This document shows positions 22,445 through 32,600 of a DNA stretch of 36,637 nucleotides, one piece after another. Position 1 is the first letter of the stretch; every line of letters begins with the position of its first letter. A model generated the notes under the pieces. That model did not search any database. It saw only the letters and a program-made list of their open reading frames with translations, and was not told where the DNA came from. This DNA comes from Leptotrichia sp. OH3620_COT-345 (GTDB lineage Bacteria > Fusobacteriota > Fusobacteriia > Fusobacteriales > Leptotrichiaceae), in contig NZ_RQYW01000020.1 of the NCBI RefSeq assembly GCF_003932895.1, positions 1 through 36,637 of the forward strand, given 5' to 3'. The position numbers were made by a program, and so were the translations under genes.

Positions 22445-24364
22445 ATGGGATATATAAAAATATTGGATGAAAGTGTCTCAAATATAATTGCGGCAGGAGA
22501 AGTCGTAGAAAATCCTGCATCTATGATTAAAGAGATGATTGAAAATTCTCTTGATGCAAAAGCGACAATTATAAAAATAGAAGTTTTTAAAGGTGGAATG
22601 GATGTAAAAATAAGTGATAACGGTATTGGAATGGATAAAGACGATACACTTCTTTCCATTGAAAGGCATGCAACTTCAAAAATTTCTACAAAGGAAGATG
22701 TTTTTAATTTAAATACTTACGGATTTAGAGGAGAAGCATTGGCTTCCATTGCGGCAGTATCAAAACTTACTATATCTACACGTTCTGAAAGCAGTTCTAC
22801 AGGATATAAAATAGGAAGCTATGGAGGAGTGGTAAGAAAATTTGAAGAAATATCAAGAAATGTAGGAACTGAAATAGAAGTAAGGGATTTATTTTATAAT
22901 ACTCCTGCAAGAAAAAAATTTTTAAGGAAAGAGTCCACTGAATATAATAAAATAAAAGATATTGTATTAAAAGAAGCGCTTGTAAATAGCAATACGGCGT
23001 TTTTACTGGAATTTGATGGAAAACAGAGTATAAATACGAGTGGAAAGGGTGTGGAAAATACAATTCTTGAACTTTTTGGGAAATCCGTGTTAAGAAATTT
23101 AAAAAAGTTTGAATACGGTTATTTGGGAAATGTAGAAATACTGAGAAGCAGCAAAGATTATATTTTTACTTATGTAAATAAAAGATATGTAAAATCCAAC
23201 ACTATAGAAAGAGCCGTTATAGACGGCTATTATACAAAACTGATGAAAGGTAAATATCCTTTTGTTATTATATTTTTTGATGTAGATCCTAAAGAAATAG
23301 ATGTAAATGTTCATCCGTCAAAGAAAATTGTGAAATTTTCTGATGATAAAATAATTTACAGACAGATAAAAGATGCTATTGATGAACATTTTTATCATAG
23401 TGACAGAGAAGGTTGGCAACCGAATATAGATTTGCTCAAAAAAAGTATTAATGTGGAAAATAAGGAGGAAAAAATATCTGACCTGTTTTCTGATGAGATT
23501 ATAAAAGCTGACAGTCAGAAATTTTTCAGTTTTGAGACTCACGATGGAGATTTTTCGGAAAAAAAGCAGGATAATATTGCAGAAAATGTCGGTATGGAAA
23601 AAAAATCAACTTTCAGTAATGAAAGTGATATAAATAATTATATAATTGACGAAATTAATAAAAATGAAGAAAATTTAAATAAAATTCAGAAAGATAAAAG
23701 TGTAAATGAACTTGAAATAAAAGAGAGTGCTGCTGTATTTGAAGAAAAAGATAATGTCTATAAAGTCGGTACTTTTGAAAAAAAATCGGGAAATCAAATT
23801 GAATATGATGTATTAGGGCAAATTTTCGATACTTATATTCTTGTGAGAAAAGATAATGAATTGGAAATTTATGATCAGCACATTATTCATGAGAGAATAC
23901 TGTATGAGGAACTAAAAGATAAATTTTATAATAAAAAACATGAATCTCAGCAGTTGTTACTTCCCCAGAAAATGGAAATAAATGAAGTTGAAAAGAGTAT
24001 TATTTTTGATAATATGAAAATATTTAATGAATTCGGATTTGACATAGATGAGTTTTCAAATAATGAAATAGTGTTCAGATCTGTTCCGGCATTTGATTTC
24101 CGTGACAGTATACAAAATGTATTTTTAAAATTGCTTTCTGATTTGAAAAATGAAGATGAAGTAAAAGATTTGAGAGAAAATATTATTATTTCCATGTCTT
24201 GTAAAGGAGCTGTGAAAGCGGGGCAGAAACTTGATATGGGCGAAATGCAGAATATGGTAAGAAGACTTCACGAAGTCGGGAAATATACTTGTCCCCATGG
24301 ACGTCCAATTATAGTTAAACTTACGAAAGATGATCTGGATAAAATGTTCGGAAGAAAAAAGTGA
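22445..24364 (+). CDS. mutL: DNA mismatch repair protein MutL (endonuclease type)
   Basis: This GHKL ATPase couples MutS mismatch recognition to strand incision. The 639 residues carry Glu33 in MIENSLDA, DNGIGM (58-63) and GFRGEAL (93-99). A long acidic/Asn-rich linker spans about 320-455. The C-terminal dimerisation domain has the metal-binding endonuclease motif as DQHIIHERILYE at 477-488 (Ile replaces the usual Ala), CKGAVKAGQ, and CPHGRP (616-621). This implies a nicking MutL and MutH-independent repair. No mutS is adjacent. The ribosome-binding site AAGGAG is about 14 nt from ATG, which is long. Confidence 0.95.
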   Translation: MGYIKILDESVSNIIAAGEVVENPASMIKEMIENSLDAKATIIKIEVFKGGMDVKISDNGIGMDKDDTLLSIERHATSKISTKEDVFNLNTYGFRGEALASIAAVSKLTISTRSESSSTGYKIGSYGGVVRKFEEISRNVGTEIEVRDLFYNTPARKKFLRKESTEYNKIKDIVLKEALVNSNTAFLLEFDGKQSINTSGKGVENTILELFGKSVLRNLKKFEYGYLGNVEILRSSKDYIFTYVNKRYVKSNTIERAVIDGYYTKLMKGKYPFVIIFFDVDPKEIDVNVHPSKKIVKFSDDKIIYRQIKDAIDEHFYHSDREGWQPNIDLLKKSINVENKEEKISDLFSDEIIKADSQKFFSFETHDGDFSEKKQDNIAENVGMEKKSTFSNESDINNYIIDEINKNEENLNKIQKDKSVNELEIKESAAVFEEKDNVYKVGTFEKKSGNQIEYDVLGQIFDTYILVRKDNELEIYDQHIIHERILYEELKDKFYNKKHESQQLLLPQKMEINEVEKSIIFDNMKIFNEFGFDIDEFSNNEIVFRSVPAFDFRDSIQNVFLKLLSDLKNEDEVKDLRENIIISMSCKGAVKAGQKLDMGEMQNMVRRLHEVGKYTCPHGRPIIVKLTKDDLDKMFGRKK

Positions 24365-24613
24365 TATTTAAAAATGTTGAAGAATAGAAAGACAATTGTT
24401 TGGAAAATGCTGGAGTGATGTCAGTAAAAAATAGTTTTCTAAAATAGATTTCATTAAAACAGAAAATTACTGAAAAATTAAATCTGTTCATATTGTGAGA
24501 AATATATAGTTAAATAATTGATCAAAAGTGTTTTAAGTATTATAAAACATACCGAAATAACATTTGTAAATAATAAATTAACAATAAAATCTTTAAAGGA
24601 CGAACGGCCTTGT
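24365..24613. other. Intergenic region after mutL
   Basis: AT-rich sequence with no gene. An imperfect stem, CAGTAA with TTACTG and inner TTTTCT with AGAAAA, spans about 24421-24472 but lacks a T-run. Confidence 0.4.
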
Positions 24614-24654
24614 AACAAATCAGATTGGAATTTACCAATCTTTTTTGTTATAAT
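24614..24654 (+). terminator. Terminator overlapping the rlmH promoter
   Basis: AGATTGG (24622-24628) pairs with CCAATCT (24635-24641). Outer AACAAA and TTTGTT flanks extend the stem, and a T-run follows. The same bases include a possible promoter for the rlmH operon, TTGGAA (24625-24630) and TATAAT (24649-24654), with an 18-base spacer. Confidence 0.7.
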
Positions 24655-24734
24655 AATTTATATATAGAAAAAAAGAAAATCAAAAACAGAAGAGTAAAAA
24701 CTTTAAAAAAGATAATTGACAATAAAGGAAAAAT

Positions 24735-25205
24735 ATGATAAAGATTAGTATAATATGTATAGGAAAGGTAAAAGAGAGTTACATAAAAAACGGAATTTCG
24801 GAATTTTCTAAAAGATTATTAAAATATGTTAACCTGAATGTAATTGAATTACCTGAAGAAGATGACAATAAAGGAAAAGAAAAAGCTGTTATAAAAGAAA
24901 CTAAAAGAATAATTGATATAATCAATAAAAAAAATCAGTCATATAGTATATTGCTTGACTTAAAAGGGGTAACAAGAACATCTGAAGAAATGGCGAAAAA
25001 AATTGAAAAATTATCATTGACATATAGTGAAATTAATTTTATAATAGGCGGTTCAAATGGAGTTGATGATGAATTAAAAAAAATAGTGGATTTCAGATTG
25101 AGTTTTTCGATGTTTACTTTTCCTCATCAACTTATGAGACTTATACTGACTGAGCAAATATACAGATGGGTTTCAATAAATAAAAATATAAAATATCATA
25201 AATAA
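24735..25205 (+). CDS. rlmH: 23S rRNA pseudouridine-1915 N3-methyltransferase
   Basis: This SPOUT-class methyltransferase modifies helix 69 of 23S rRNA on the assembled 70S ribosome. The 156 residues show IICIGKVKESYI near 6-17, the SAM-binding trefoil knot (about 72-145) with LLDLKGVTRTSEEMA, FIIGGSNGVDDELKK and SFSMFTFPHQLMRLILTEQIYR, and the family C-terminus ending YHK. ATG follows AAAGGAAAAAT. It heads a unit with the acidic protein (16 bases downstream), the DUF1934-like gene and lysS. Confidence 0.95.
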   Translation: MIKISIICIGKVKESYIKNGISEFSKRLLKYVNLNVIELPEEDDNKGKEKAVIKETKRIIDIINKKNQSYSILLDLKGVTRTSEEMAKKIEKLSLTYSEINFIIGGSNGVDDELKKIVDFRLSFSMFTFPHQLMRLILTEQIYRWVSINKNIKYHK

Positions 25206-25221
25206 ATGGAGGGAGAATTTT

Positions 25222-25632
25222 ATGTACTCTGTTGGTGAAGAATTTGAAAAAATGATGGATGACGACATAGAGTATTTTACCTGTTTGGCGAATATTTCTG
25301 TAAAAGAGAAAGAATATTTAATTTGTGAAAATGAAGCAGGAGTAAAAAGAGTTTTTTGGTATGATACCAATGAAGAAGACCTTGTTCTTCTTGAAGAAGA
25401 TGAGGAAGATGAAATTTTGGAAGTCTGGGAAGAGGATTATTATGGAACAGATAAGGATTATATGTACTGGAACGAAGATTTTGGGGAATATGATAAAGTA
25501 GTAAAAGAAGATGACGGATTTCCGGGGCTAGAAGATGTGGATATAGATGATATTGAAGATATAGATAGTATGGAAGAATTTAGTGAAGATGAAGAAGATC
25601 TGGATGAATTTTTGGATGATTTTCTCGGATAG
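25222..25632 (+). CDS. Highly acidic DUF1292-like protein
   Basis: The 136 residues have a short N-terminal beta-rich part (EYFTCLANISVKEKEYLICENEAG, about 17-40) followed by an Asp/Glu-dominated half with a few Trp and Tyr. The layout (strand pattern, then LVLLEEDEEDE) resembles DUF1292 proteins of Firmicutes, but I am not certain of the family. It is probably a soluble cytoplasmic protein. ATG follows ATGGAGGGAG, and it lies between rlmH and a DUF1934-like gene with tight spacing. Function unknown; the extreme acidity could suit binding to basic proteins or metal. Confidence 0.75.
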   Translation: MYSVGEEFEKMMDDDIEYFTCLANISVKEKEYLICENEAGVKRVFWYDTNEEDLVLLEEDEEDEILEVWEEDYYGTDKDYMYWNEDFGEYDKVVKEDDGFPGLEDVDIDDIEDIDSMEEFSEDEEDLDEFLDDFLG

Positions 25633-25642
25633 CAGGTTTTAA

Positions 25643-26014
25643 ATGGAAATAAAAATAAAAAGTTCCGATATTCATGGTCAAAACTATGAAAAGAAATTCA
25701 AGTTAAAAAAAATTTTAGACCAGGAAAATGGGAAAGAATACGTATATGATGATGAATATGGAAAATGCAAAATTTTAAAGTTTACGGATTCCGTTGAAAT
25801 ATATCGTTACGGGCAAATAAATTCAAAACAAATGTTCAGGCTTAATAAAAAAACACCGTTTGTATATTTTATCCCTGAGCTTAAAAGTAAATATGAAATT
25901 TTTACGAGAGACATAGTAATAGAAATTGGAAGGATTTATATAGAATATGATATAATTAACAAAAATGAACTTCTTAACAGTATAAAGCTCGAAATAACGG
26001 AATTTGGAAAATAA
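25643..26014 (+). CDS. DUF1934-like (calycin-type) protein
   Basis: This 123-residue, beta-rich protein has a layout that recalls the DUF1934/YwiB family, which adopts a calycin-like barrel: an N-terminal strand (MEIKIKSSDIHG), EYVYDDEYGKCKILKFTD, a YRYGQINSKQMFRLNK segment, and a final IYIEYDIINKNELLNSIKLEI. Homology is judged by pattern only. It starts 10 bases after the acidic protein's stop with a modest GCAGG-like site, so translational coupling is likely. lysS follows 26 bases later. Confidence 0.7.
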   Translation: MEIKIKSSDIHGQNYEKKFKLKKILDQENGKEYVYDDEYGKCKILKFTDSVEIYRYGQINSKQMFRLNKKTPFVYFIPELKSKYEIFTRDIVIEIGRIYIEYDIINKNELLNSIKLEITEFGK

Positions 26015-26040
26015 AATTTGAAAATTAGAAAGGAAAAATA

Positions 26041-27522
26041 ATGAATAGTCAAATAAGTGAAAGTAACATAATAAATGAAAAATTAAAAAAAGTCGAAGAA
26101 TTAAAAGAAGCAGGAATAGAACCATACGGAAGAAAATATGAAAAGCTGAATGATATAGCAGAAATAAATCAATATGACGAAACAAATGACAAAGTATTTA
26201 AAACAGCAGGAAGAATAATAGCATTCAGAAGAATGGGGAAAAACGGATTCGGACATCTTCAAGATCCTACAGGAAAATTGCAGTATTATGTGAAAAAAGA
26301 CGAAGTAGGTGAAGAGCAGTATGAAATTTATAAAAAATTAGGAATTGGAGATTTTATAGGGATAGAAGGAACATTATTCCGAACTCAGACAGGAGAATTG
26401 ACATTAAGGGCTAAATCTTTTGAAGTTCTTTCTAAAAATGTAAGACCTCTTCCTGAAAAGTTTCACGGTTTGACAAATATTGAAACGAGATACAGACAGA
26501 GATATGTTGATCTTGTTATGAATAGGGAAGTTATGGACACAATGAAAAAAAGATTCCAAATAGTGAGATTTTTTAGAAAATATTTGGAAGAGCAGGGATT
26601 TACAGAAGTTGAAACGCCTATGATGCATCCTATTGCAGGTGGGGCTACAGCAAGACCGTTTACTACTCATCATAATGCTTTGGACATGGAGTTGTTTTTA
26701 AGAGTGGCACCTGAGCTTTATCTTAAAAGACTTCTTGTTGGCGGATTTGAAAAAGTATTTGAAATAAATAGAAGTTTCAGAAATGAAGGTATATCAATAA
26801 AACATAATCCTGAATTTACTATGATGGAGCTGTATCAAGCTTATGCCGATTATGTGGATATGATGAATATAACGGAAGATTTGATTTCAAAATTAACTTT
26901 TGAACTTCATGAAACTTATGAAATAGAATATGAAGGACAAAAAATTAATATGGAAAGCCCTTGGCGTAGAGTAAAAATGAAAGATATAGTAAAGGAAGTT
27001 ACAGGATTTGATTTTGATACTGTTACAAGTGACGAAGATGCGGTTATCAAAGCTAAAGAGCTGAATATTCCTCTGGATAAAGACAGAACATATACAAAGT
27101 ATGGAATATTGAATCTGATTTTTGAAGAAAAAGTGGAGTCTACATTAATAAATCCTACTTTTATTATTGAATATCCTAAAGAAATTTCTCCTCTTTCAAA
27201 AAATAAAAAAGGAGAAGCTGACTGGGTAGATAGATTTGAGTTATTTATATCAGGAAGAGAGTTTGCAAATGCTTATTCGGAATTAAATGATCCGAGAGAT
27301 CAGAAAGAGAGATTTGAAGAGCAGGTGAAAATGAAAGAAGCGGGAGATGATGAAGCTCAAAATATGGATCTTGATTATATAAGAGCTTTGGAATACGGAA
27401 TGCCTCCTGCCGGGGGACTTGGAATAGGAATCGACAGACTTGTTATGTTGATGACAAATTCGTCTTCCATAAGAGATGTTATATTATTTCCGACACTTAG
27501 AAAAGAAGATATAGAATTATAA
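26041..27522 (+). CDS. lysS: Lysyl-tRNA synthetase, class II
   Basis: It charges tRNA-Lys in the cytoplasm. The 493 residues have an N-terminal OB-fold anticodon domain (about 50-150, with [20 protein letters not shown]). The class II catalytic core follows: motif 1 around [21 protein letters not shown], motif 2 around [24 protein letters not shown], and motif 3 [12 protein letters not shown] near 459-470. ATG follows AGAAAGGA. No T-box leader is visible; the upstream gap is only 26 bases. It ends at a strong terminator. Confidence 0.97.
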   Translation: MNSQISESNIINEKLKKVEELKEAGIEPYGRKYEKLNDIAEINQYDETNDKVFKTAGRIIAFRRMGKNGFGHLQDPTGKLQYYVKKDEVGEEQYEIYKKLGIGDFIGIEGTLFRTQTGELTLRAKSFEVLSKNVRPLPEKFHGLTNIETRYRQRYVDLVMNREVMDTMKKRFQIVRFFRKYLEEQGFTEVETPMMHPIAGGATARPFTTHHNALDMELFLRVAPELYLKRLLVGGFEKVFEINRSFRNEGISIKHNPEFTMMELYQAYADYVDMMNITEDLISKLTFELHETYEIEYEGQKINMESPWRRVKMKDIVKEVTGFDFDTVTSDEDAVIKAKELNIPLDKDRTYTKYGILNLIFEEKVESTLINPTFIIEYPKEISPLSKNKKGEADWVDRFELFISGREFANAYSELNDPRDQKERFEEQVKMKEAGDDEAQNMDLDYIRALEYGMPPAGGLGIGIDRLVMLMTNSSSIRDVILFPTLRKEDIEL

Positions 27523-27535
27523 TACAATAAAAAAT

Positions 27536-27590
27536 AAAAGAGGTAATTTGAAGAAAGAGTAATTTTTTCAAGTTTCCTCTTTTTCTGATT
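27536..27590 (+). terminator. Terminator after lysS
   Basis: AAAAGAGG (27536-27543) pairs with CCTCTTTT (27576-27583). Inside it AATTTGAA pairs with TTCAAGTT (one G-T), giving a long stem followed by T. Confidence 0.85.
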
Positions 27591-27646
27591 TTAATTTTCG
27601 GTATTTAAATTTTATAATAATCTGTTATTCTATATGATTAGAGATT

Positions 27647-28081
27647 TTACAATTTTTTCAGACAATTTCTAAAAAGAACTTTTTCTTTTCCTAATATGCT
27701 GAAAAATTTTTCATCGATTTCTTCAACTAAGGGGACAGCCTTCTCTACCATTTTTTCTCCTTTGGAAGTCAAAAAAACCGATTTTGCTCTCGTGTCTTTG
27801 GAATGATGATTTCTTTTTATAAAGCCGTTCTTTTCCAGTAAAGTTATTATTTGTGAAACAGTCATAACATCTATTCCCGATATTTTTGAAATCATAATCT
27901 GTGTAACTTCTTTTTCTTTCTGTAGAAGATAAGCGAGGGAAGTTAAAACTACAAATTGGGGATGAGTAATATTCAATTTTTTTAATTCGTTTTTTATTTC
28001 AAAATGCCATTTATTATAACTTCGCATAAATAAAAGTCCTGTGGAATTTTCCGAATTTTCTCTATATTTTGACGGAAACAA
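27647..28081 (-). CDS. MarR-family transcriptional regulator
   Basis: This is a 144-residue winged-helix dimeric regulator. The central HTH lies near residues 55-90 (VTQIMISKISGIDVMTVSQIITLLEKNGFIKR), and the wing has NHHSKDTRAKSVFLTSKGEKMVEKA. The TTG start at 28081 follows AAGGAGAGG by 7 nt; a later in-frame Met would cut off the first dimerisation helix. It is divergent from an SRPBCC gene, and the shared 165-base region has two perfect 34-bp palindromes, one abutting this gene's ribosome-binding site. Autorepression and control of the neighbour are therefore likely. The ligand is unknown. Confidence 0.9.
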   Translation of the reverse strand: MFPSKYRENSENSTGLLFMRSYNKWHFEIKNELKKLNITHPQFVVLTSLAYLLQKEKEVTQIMISKISGIDVMTVSQIITLLEKNGFIKRNHHSKDTRAKSVFLTSKGEKMVEKAVPLVEEIDEKFFSILGKEKVLFRNCLKKL

Positions 28082-28095
28082 ATAAATCCTCTCCT

Positions 28096-28129
28096 TATTT
28101 TAAAATGAATTATAATTCATTTTAAAATA
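28096..28129. promoter_or_regulatory. Perfect 34-bp palindrome, probable MarR operator 1
   Basis: The left half TATTTTAAAATGAATTA (28096-28112) is exactly complementary to the right half, with no spacer. It abuts the AAGGAG of the marR-type gene, and its centre carries GAATTATAATTC. The position fits an autoregulatory operator. Confidence 0.7.
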
Positions 28130-28177
28130 TAATTTATTAAAATGCAAGAAAATTAGCCGAAATATATTAAAAAAATA

Positions 28178-28206
28178 TTGACATTTTTACATATTATAAG
28201 TATACT
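28178..28206 (+). promoter_or_regulatory. Promoter of the SRPBCC gene
   Basis: TTGACA (28178-28183) and TATACT (28201-28206) are separated by 17 bases, a near-consensus promoter. The second palindrome covers most of the spacer and all of the -10. Confidence 0.8.
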
Positions 28207-28219
28207 TATAATATGTAAA
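28186..28219. promoter_or_regulatory. Perfect 34-bp palindrome, probable operator 2
   Basis: The left half TTTACATATTATAAGTA (28186-28202) is exactly complementary to the right half. It overlaps the -10 of the SRPBCC promoter, so a bound repressor would block RNA polymerase. Its half-site differs from that of the palindrome at 28096-28129; the centres are 90 bp apart. Confidence 0.75.
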
Positions 28220-28246
28220 TTTATTATTTAGAAAAGAGGTAAAATT

Positions 28247-28663
28247 ATGGAATTCAGTTTTAAAATTAAAATTAATGCAGAAAAGAAAAAAATATGGGAA
28301 TATTATTCCGATATTGAAAAATGGTATGTATGGGAGAAAGATTTAAAAAATATTTCATTAACGGGTAAATTTGAAACAGGTTCCGAAGGTATAATGGAAC
28401 TGGAAGGCATGCCTCCGATTAAATACAGTCTGATTTCAGTGACGAAAAATAAAGAATTCTGGGATAAAACCGATACACCTTTGGGAGAAATATATTTTGG
28501 ACATGAAATTTTTGAAAATGGGGACAATATTAGTATAAAACATACTGTAAAACTGGAAAGCGACATTGTAGACGAAAAACGTACGGAATTTTTGAAGGAA
28601 ATATTTTTAGATGTTCCCGAATCCATGCTTCTTTTAAAAAAAGTAGTTGAAAATGAAAAATAG
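28247..28663 (+). CDS. SRPBCC-family (START-like) protein
   Basis: This 138-residue hydrophobic-ligand-binding fold protein has the family start MEFSFKIKINAEKKKIWEYYSDIEKWYVWEKDL, a GSEGIMELEGMPP loop, and a C-terminal helix (FLKEIFLDVPESMLLLKKVVENEK region). Relatives include polyketide cyclase/dehydrase-like and lipid-transport-like proteins; no catalytic residues are diagnostic, so binding versus catalysis is open. ATG follows AAAGAGGT. It is driven by a near-consensus promoter overlapped by a palindrome and is divergent from the MarR gene, which suggests it is the regulator's target. Confidence 0.82.
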   Translation: MEFSFKIKINAEKKKIWEYYSDIEKWYVWEKDLKNISLTGKFETGSEGIMELEGMPPIKYSLISVTKNKEFWDKTDTPLGEIYFGHEIFENGDNISIKHTVKLESDIVDEKRTEFLKEIFLDVPESMLLLKKVVENEK

Positions 28664-28719
28664 AAGCATTTAACCAAAAAGATAATTATAAAGATGAAAT
28701 AAAAATGAAAAATTAAAAT

Positions 28720-28766
28720 AAAAAAGGAATATGTCTCTAATAAAATTTTAGCATAGTCCTTTTTTA
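28720..28766. terminator. Bidirectional terminator between SRPBCC and amidase genes
   Basis: AAAAAAGGA (28720-28728) pairs with TCCTTTTTT (28757-28765), with further pairs inside (ATATG/CATAG region, one mismatch). It lies between convergent genes. Confidence 0.75.
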
Positions 28767-28774
28767 TCTGTTTT

Positions 28775-29497
28775 TTATCTTTCTCTTAAATATTTCTCTA
28801 TTCCGTTCAGTATTCCTTTTACCATTTTGTCTTGATATTCTTTTGAAGCCATTTTACGGTCTTCTTCAGGATTTGACATAAATCCCATTTCTATTAATGT
28901 ATTTGGAACTTTAGACCAGTTTGTTCCTGTCAAATCATCACGGTAAAAAATTCCTCTGTTTTTTGCTCCCGTTGCTCTTATAAATTCCGATAGAACATCT
29001 TTTGAAAGTTTATCACTCGTTTTCTGTACTTTCTGAGTATAAGGATTTTTCGGAGATGAGGTTAAGACTGATGCGCCGTTTAGACTTTTATTAGTCGACC
29101 CGTCGGCATGAAGTCTTATATATACTGTACAGCCTGCTTTATTTGTTATAATCGATCGTTCTTTGTTACTTATGTTTACATTATGTGTTTCCCGTGTCAT
29201 AAGAGTTTTATAACCTTTGTTTTTAAATGCGTTTCTTAACTTCAGACCGACTTCAAGTGTAAGTTCGTATTCATTTTTTTTTGTTACAATTCCTGCTGTT
29301 CCGTCTGCCACTTTTATTTTTTTCTTGGAAGAACCCGGAGCTATTTCTTCAAGTTCTCTGTTTCCTTTTCCTTGATGTCCGGGATCAATGCAGATAAGCA
29401 CCGTATCAGACCGGATTTCTCTTCCTGAAGAAATTAACGGAAATATTGAAAATATAGCTAATGAAACGGTCATTATTTTTAATTTTTTTTTTGACAT
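28775..29497 (-). CDS. N-acetylmuramoyl-L-alanine amidase, Amidase_3 family
   Basis: This zinc enzyme cleaves the bond between MurNAc and L-Ala in peptidoglycan. From ATG-29497 the product has 240 residues with a signal peptide (about 1-25), then the catalytic domain. Zinc ligands are His41 in IDPGHQG, Glu76 or Glu78 in KKNEYEL, and His130 in IRLHADGS; the catalytic Glu203 is in LIEMGFMSN. There are no LysM or AMIN domains, so it is a minimal, probably periplasmic amidase. I chose this start for its AAAGGAG site; the longer frame to 29548 has none. It is divergent from lptD. Confidence 0.92.
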   Translation of the reverse strand: MSKKKLKIMTVSLAIFSIFPLISSGREIRSDTVLICIDPGHQGKGNRELEEIAPGSSKKKIKVADGTAGIVTKKNEYELTLEVGLKLRNAFKNKGYKTLMTRETHNVNISNKERSIITNKAGCTVYIRLHADGSTNKSLNGASVLTSSPKNPYTQKVQKTSDKLSKDVLSEFIRATGAKNRGIFYRDDLTGTNWSKVPNTLIEMGFMSNPEEDRKMASKEYQDKMVKGILNGIEKYLRER

Positions 29498-29568
29498 ATT
29501 GCTTTTCTCCTTTAAAGTTAAAGTATTGCTTAGAAAAAAGTTTATCATAAAAATTATCCGCAGTCAAT

Positions 29569-29597
29569 TTGTCATAATACTAAATTTATGGTATAAT
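29569..29597 (+). promoter_or_regulatory. lptD promoter
   Basis: TTGTCA (29569-29574) and TATAAT (29592-29597) are spaced by 17 bases, 38 bases before the lptD ATG. Confidence 0.75.
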
Positions 29598-29634
29598 TTA
29601 CTTCAAAATTAAACTTTAAATAAAGGTTGATAAT

Positions 29635-32600
29635 ATGAAAATCAATAATTATAAAATATTATTTCTTTTCCTTTCGTATCTTTTATTTTCAGCTAATGCA
29701 GCTGCTAATGAAACTGTAATCGAACTGGAAACTGAAAAATCAATAATAGATATAGAAAAAGAGGCTATCGAAGCTAAAGACGGTGTTATACTGAAATATG
29801 GAGATATTACAATTAGAGCTGACAACTTAAAAAAACTCGGACAGAAAAATGTTCTTTTTGCTTATGGAAATGTTGTTTTCAGTCAAGGGACCCAAACTGT
29901 AAAAGCAAACGAGATAGTTTTTGATTTGGATACCAAAAAAGCAAAAATTTTAGAATCAGAAAGCTATGATACTGATTTAAAGCTACGTTTTGGAGGAGAA
30001 CAGACATTAAGTGAGTATCCTGATAAAATTACAATAAAAAATGGATGGTTTACGACCAGCTCGTATGAAGTTCCAAATTATAGAGTAAATACAGAAGAGC
30101 TGTTGATTTATCCTAATCGGAAAATAGTGGCAAAAAAAATAGGTGTGGAATCAAACGGAAAAACATGGTTTAAATTTCCTTATTATGTTGCTTCTTTAAA
30201 ACCTGCAAGCCAAAGGGCGACTTTATTTCCCTATGTGGGGAGTGACAGTGACAGGGGATTTTTCGGGATATGGGGATTTGACTATAATAAAGGAAAGTTT
30301 GCACAGGGGTTTATAGATTTTGAGCTTAGTGCAAAGAAAAAACTTGCTTTAAAAATTTCCAATGATTATACTTTATGGCCCGGAAATGCAGGAAATATTT
30401 TTGTGAAAAGAGTTGTTGTTCCAATCGGAAATAATATAAAAGAATGGGATTTTGAATGGAATCACAATGTGGTTAATACTCCTAAAAGAGAAAAAAGTGA
30501 AAGAAGATTTTATGATTTAGGTTATGGAATATGGAATCTGAATTATAAAAATATAACAACCAATTTAGTAAGGGCTGCTGACGGGGTATTGCTTAAAGAT
30601 GATTACAAATCTTATGTGGATACATACAAAAAAATAGGATTTTATAATTTCAAGATAAATCAGGAGTTGGGACGGAACGGAGAGTTTAATCTGGATTATT
30701 ATTGGACTCAAAATCCTGATGCTTTAAGGGAATTGACCCGAATAAATGATAACATAGTTGATAGAGATGAAATTGATCCCAGAAAAACTGATGTTGATCT
30801 ATATAAAAGTGTAAAGTACACAAACGGAAACAGTGATGTAACTATAAAGGTGGACAACGAAAAATTTATTGATATAAATCCGGGATATATAGGTGATTTG
30901 AATTCATTCAGAAATAAAAAAAATTATTCGATAGATTTTAAAGGGCCGAAAATAAAGCTTGAATATCTGGATTTTAATAAAGATGAGTATCAAGAAATAC
31001 TTAATTTAAAAGAAAGAGATGATGCAGATAATGTATCCCTTGAAGAATCCAAAAGATGGGTACAGACGATTGCGTATGATCATAAAAAAGAAGTAGCGGT
31101 AACTTTCGGAAAATATTATCCGTTCAGACAAAATGAGTTTTTCGGATATGAGCCGAAAACATTGTCCGGGTATTTGACAAATAACTTTTATTTTGGAGTG
31201 GAAACAAAGCATACAGATATTAGAAAAAAAGAATATGAATATGACTTCACAAGGGATAATCCGGCATTTGATAATTTATTTTTAAATTCTGCCACTGATG
31301 ATAACAGTAGAATTTATAAAGTATATGAAGATGCTGAGAAAATAAAAAGAGCTAAGAAAATAATATACGAAAAATACCGTTCTCAAAAAATTAATATAGG
31401 AAGTGACAAGATTGACCTGCCTTTGAGAAATTCCTATTTATCTTTTAATTTTGGATTTGAAAACAGGGATTATTCAGAAATTTATGTACCGGAATTTTTA
31501 AATGGAAGAAAAGTGGAAGATATAAATTCCAAGACCGGATATAAAATATTAAAAGATGTTTCAGGGAATGAAGTTAAACAGCAACCGTCTATGAATATAA
31601 GCAGTCTTGATACTAAGTTGTTTATGACTGTTTTTGACAATACTGCAAAAGTTAATAATAAGTTTGATGTAAAAATAACGAATGAGGCAAATCTGACGGT
31701 ACAGAAAGTAAATGCAAAAGGTTCCATGTTTAATGGAAATGATATAGTGGAAATACCGGGAAATATACTGGGAATAAATAATAATTTTAATTTTTATCTT
31801 GGAAATATTACTTTTAATTATAACTTTACGAACCGTCATGACAGACATTTTGAAAGTAATTGGCTGAAAAATCAGTACGTAAGAAATTATTTTAAAATAG
31901 ACATTGCTAACAGAAGATTTTTAAGTTTTGATTTTGAAAGTAATGATAAATATGAATTTGAAGATTTTAAATCTCAAAGAAATTTTAACAGGGAGTTTCA
32001 ATACGGTTATTTATCTGATGAAGGAAATAGTTTCCTTTACAGATATACCGATAAGAATAAAGAGTATTTTCCATATAATGAAAGTATGGGTTGGAATAAA
32101 AAGTCGTATAAAGAAGCAGTTAGAAACAGGACATTTTCTATAAATTATAATGAATGGGGTATTGATTATACAAATGTAAGAAGTAGGACTAATGATATAT
32201 TTGGAACAAGTGTGAATTTTGGAGGTCCTGCCTTAAAGCTGAAAACAAATACTCATAAAATAGGATTTGTTTATGACACATCAAAAATGAAAAATAAAAG
32301 GATAGATTCTGACCACTATTTCAGGATAAGTTACGGTTTCGGAAAAAAGGTATATAGGGAACTTAAAAATACTCCTCTTGTAACAGCGGATGACAGTTAT
32401 TATCGTGGAAATGACTATACAACAGTCAGTTTCCTTTATAGATATGAAAATAATGCCAAACCGAAATATGAGGGAAGGGATTCTTCAGGAAATATAGTTA
32501 AAGAATCCAATCAGAAAGATTTTTCTATTGAAAATACAAATAAAAGAGTTATTGATAATATTGAAATTAAAAGTGATGACAGACTATTTCTTAACAACGA

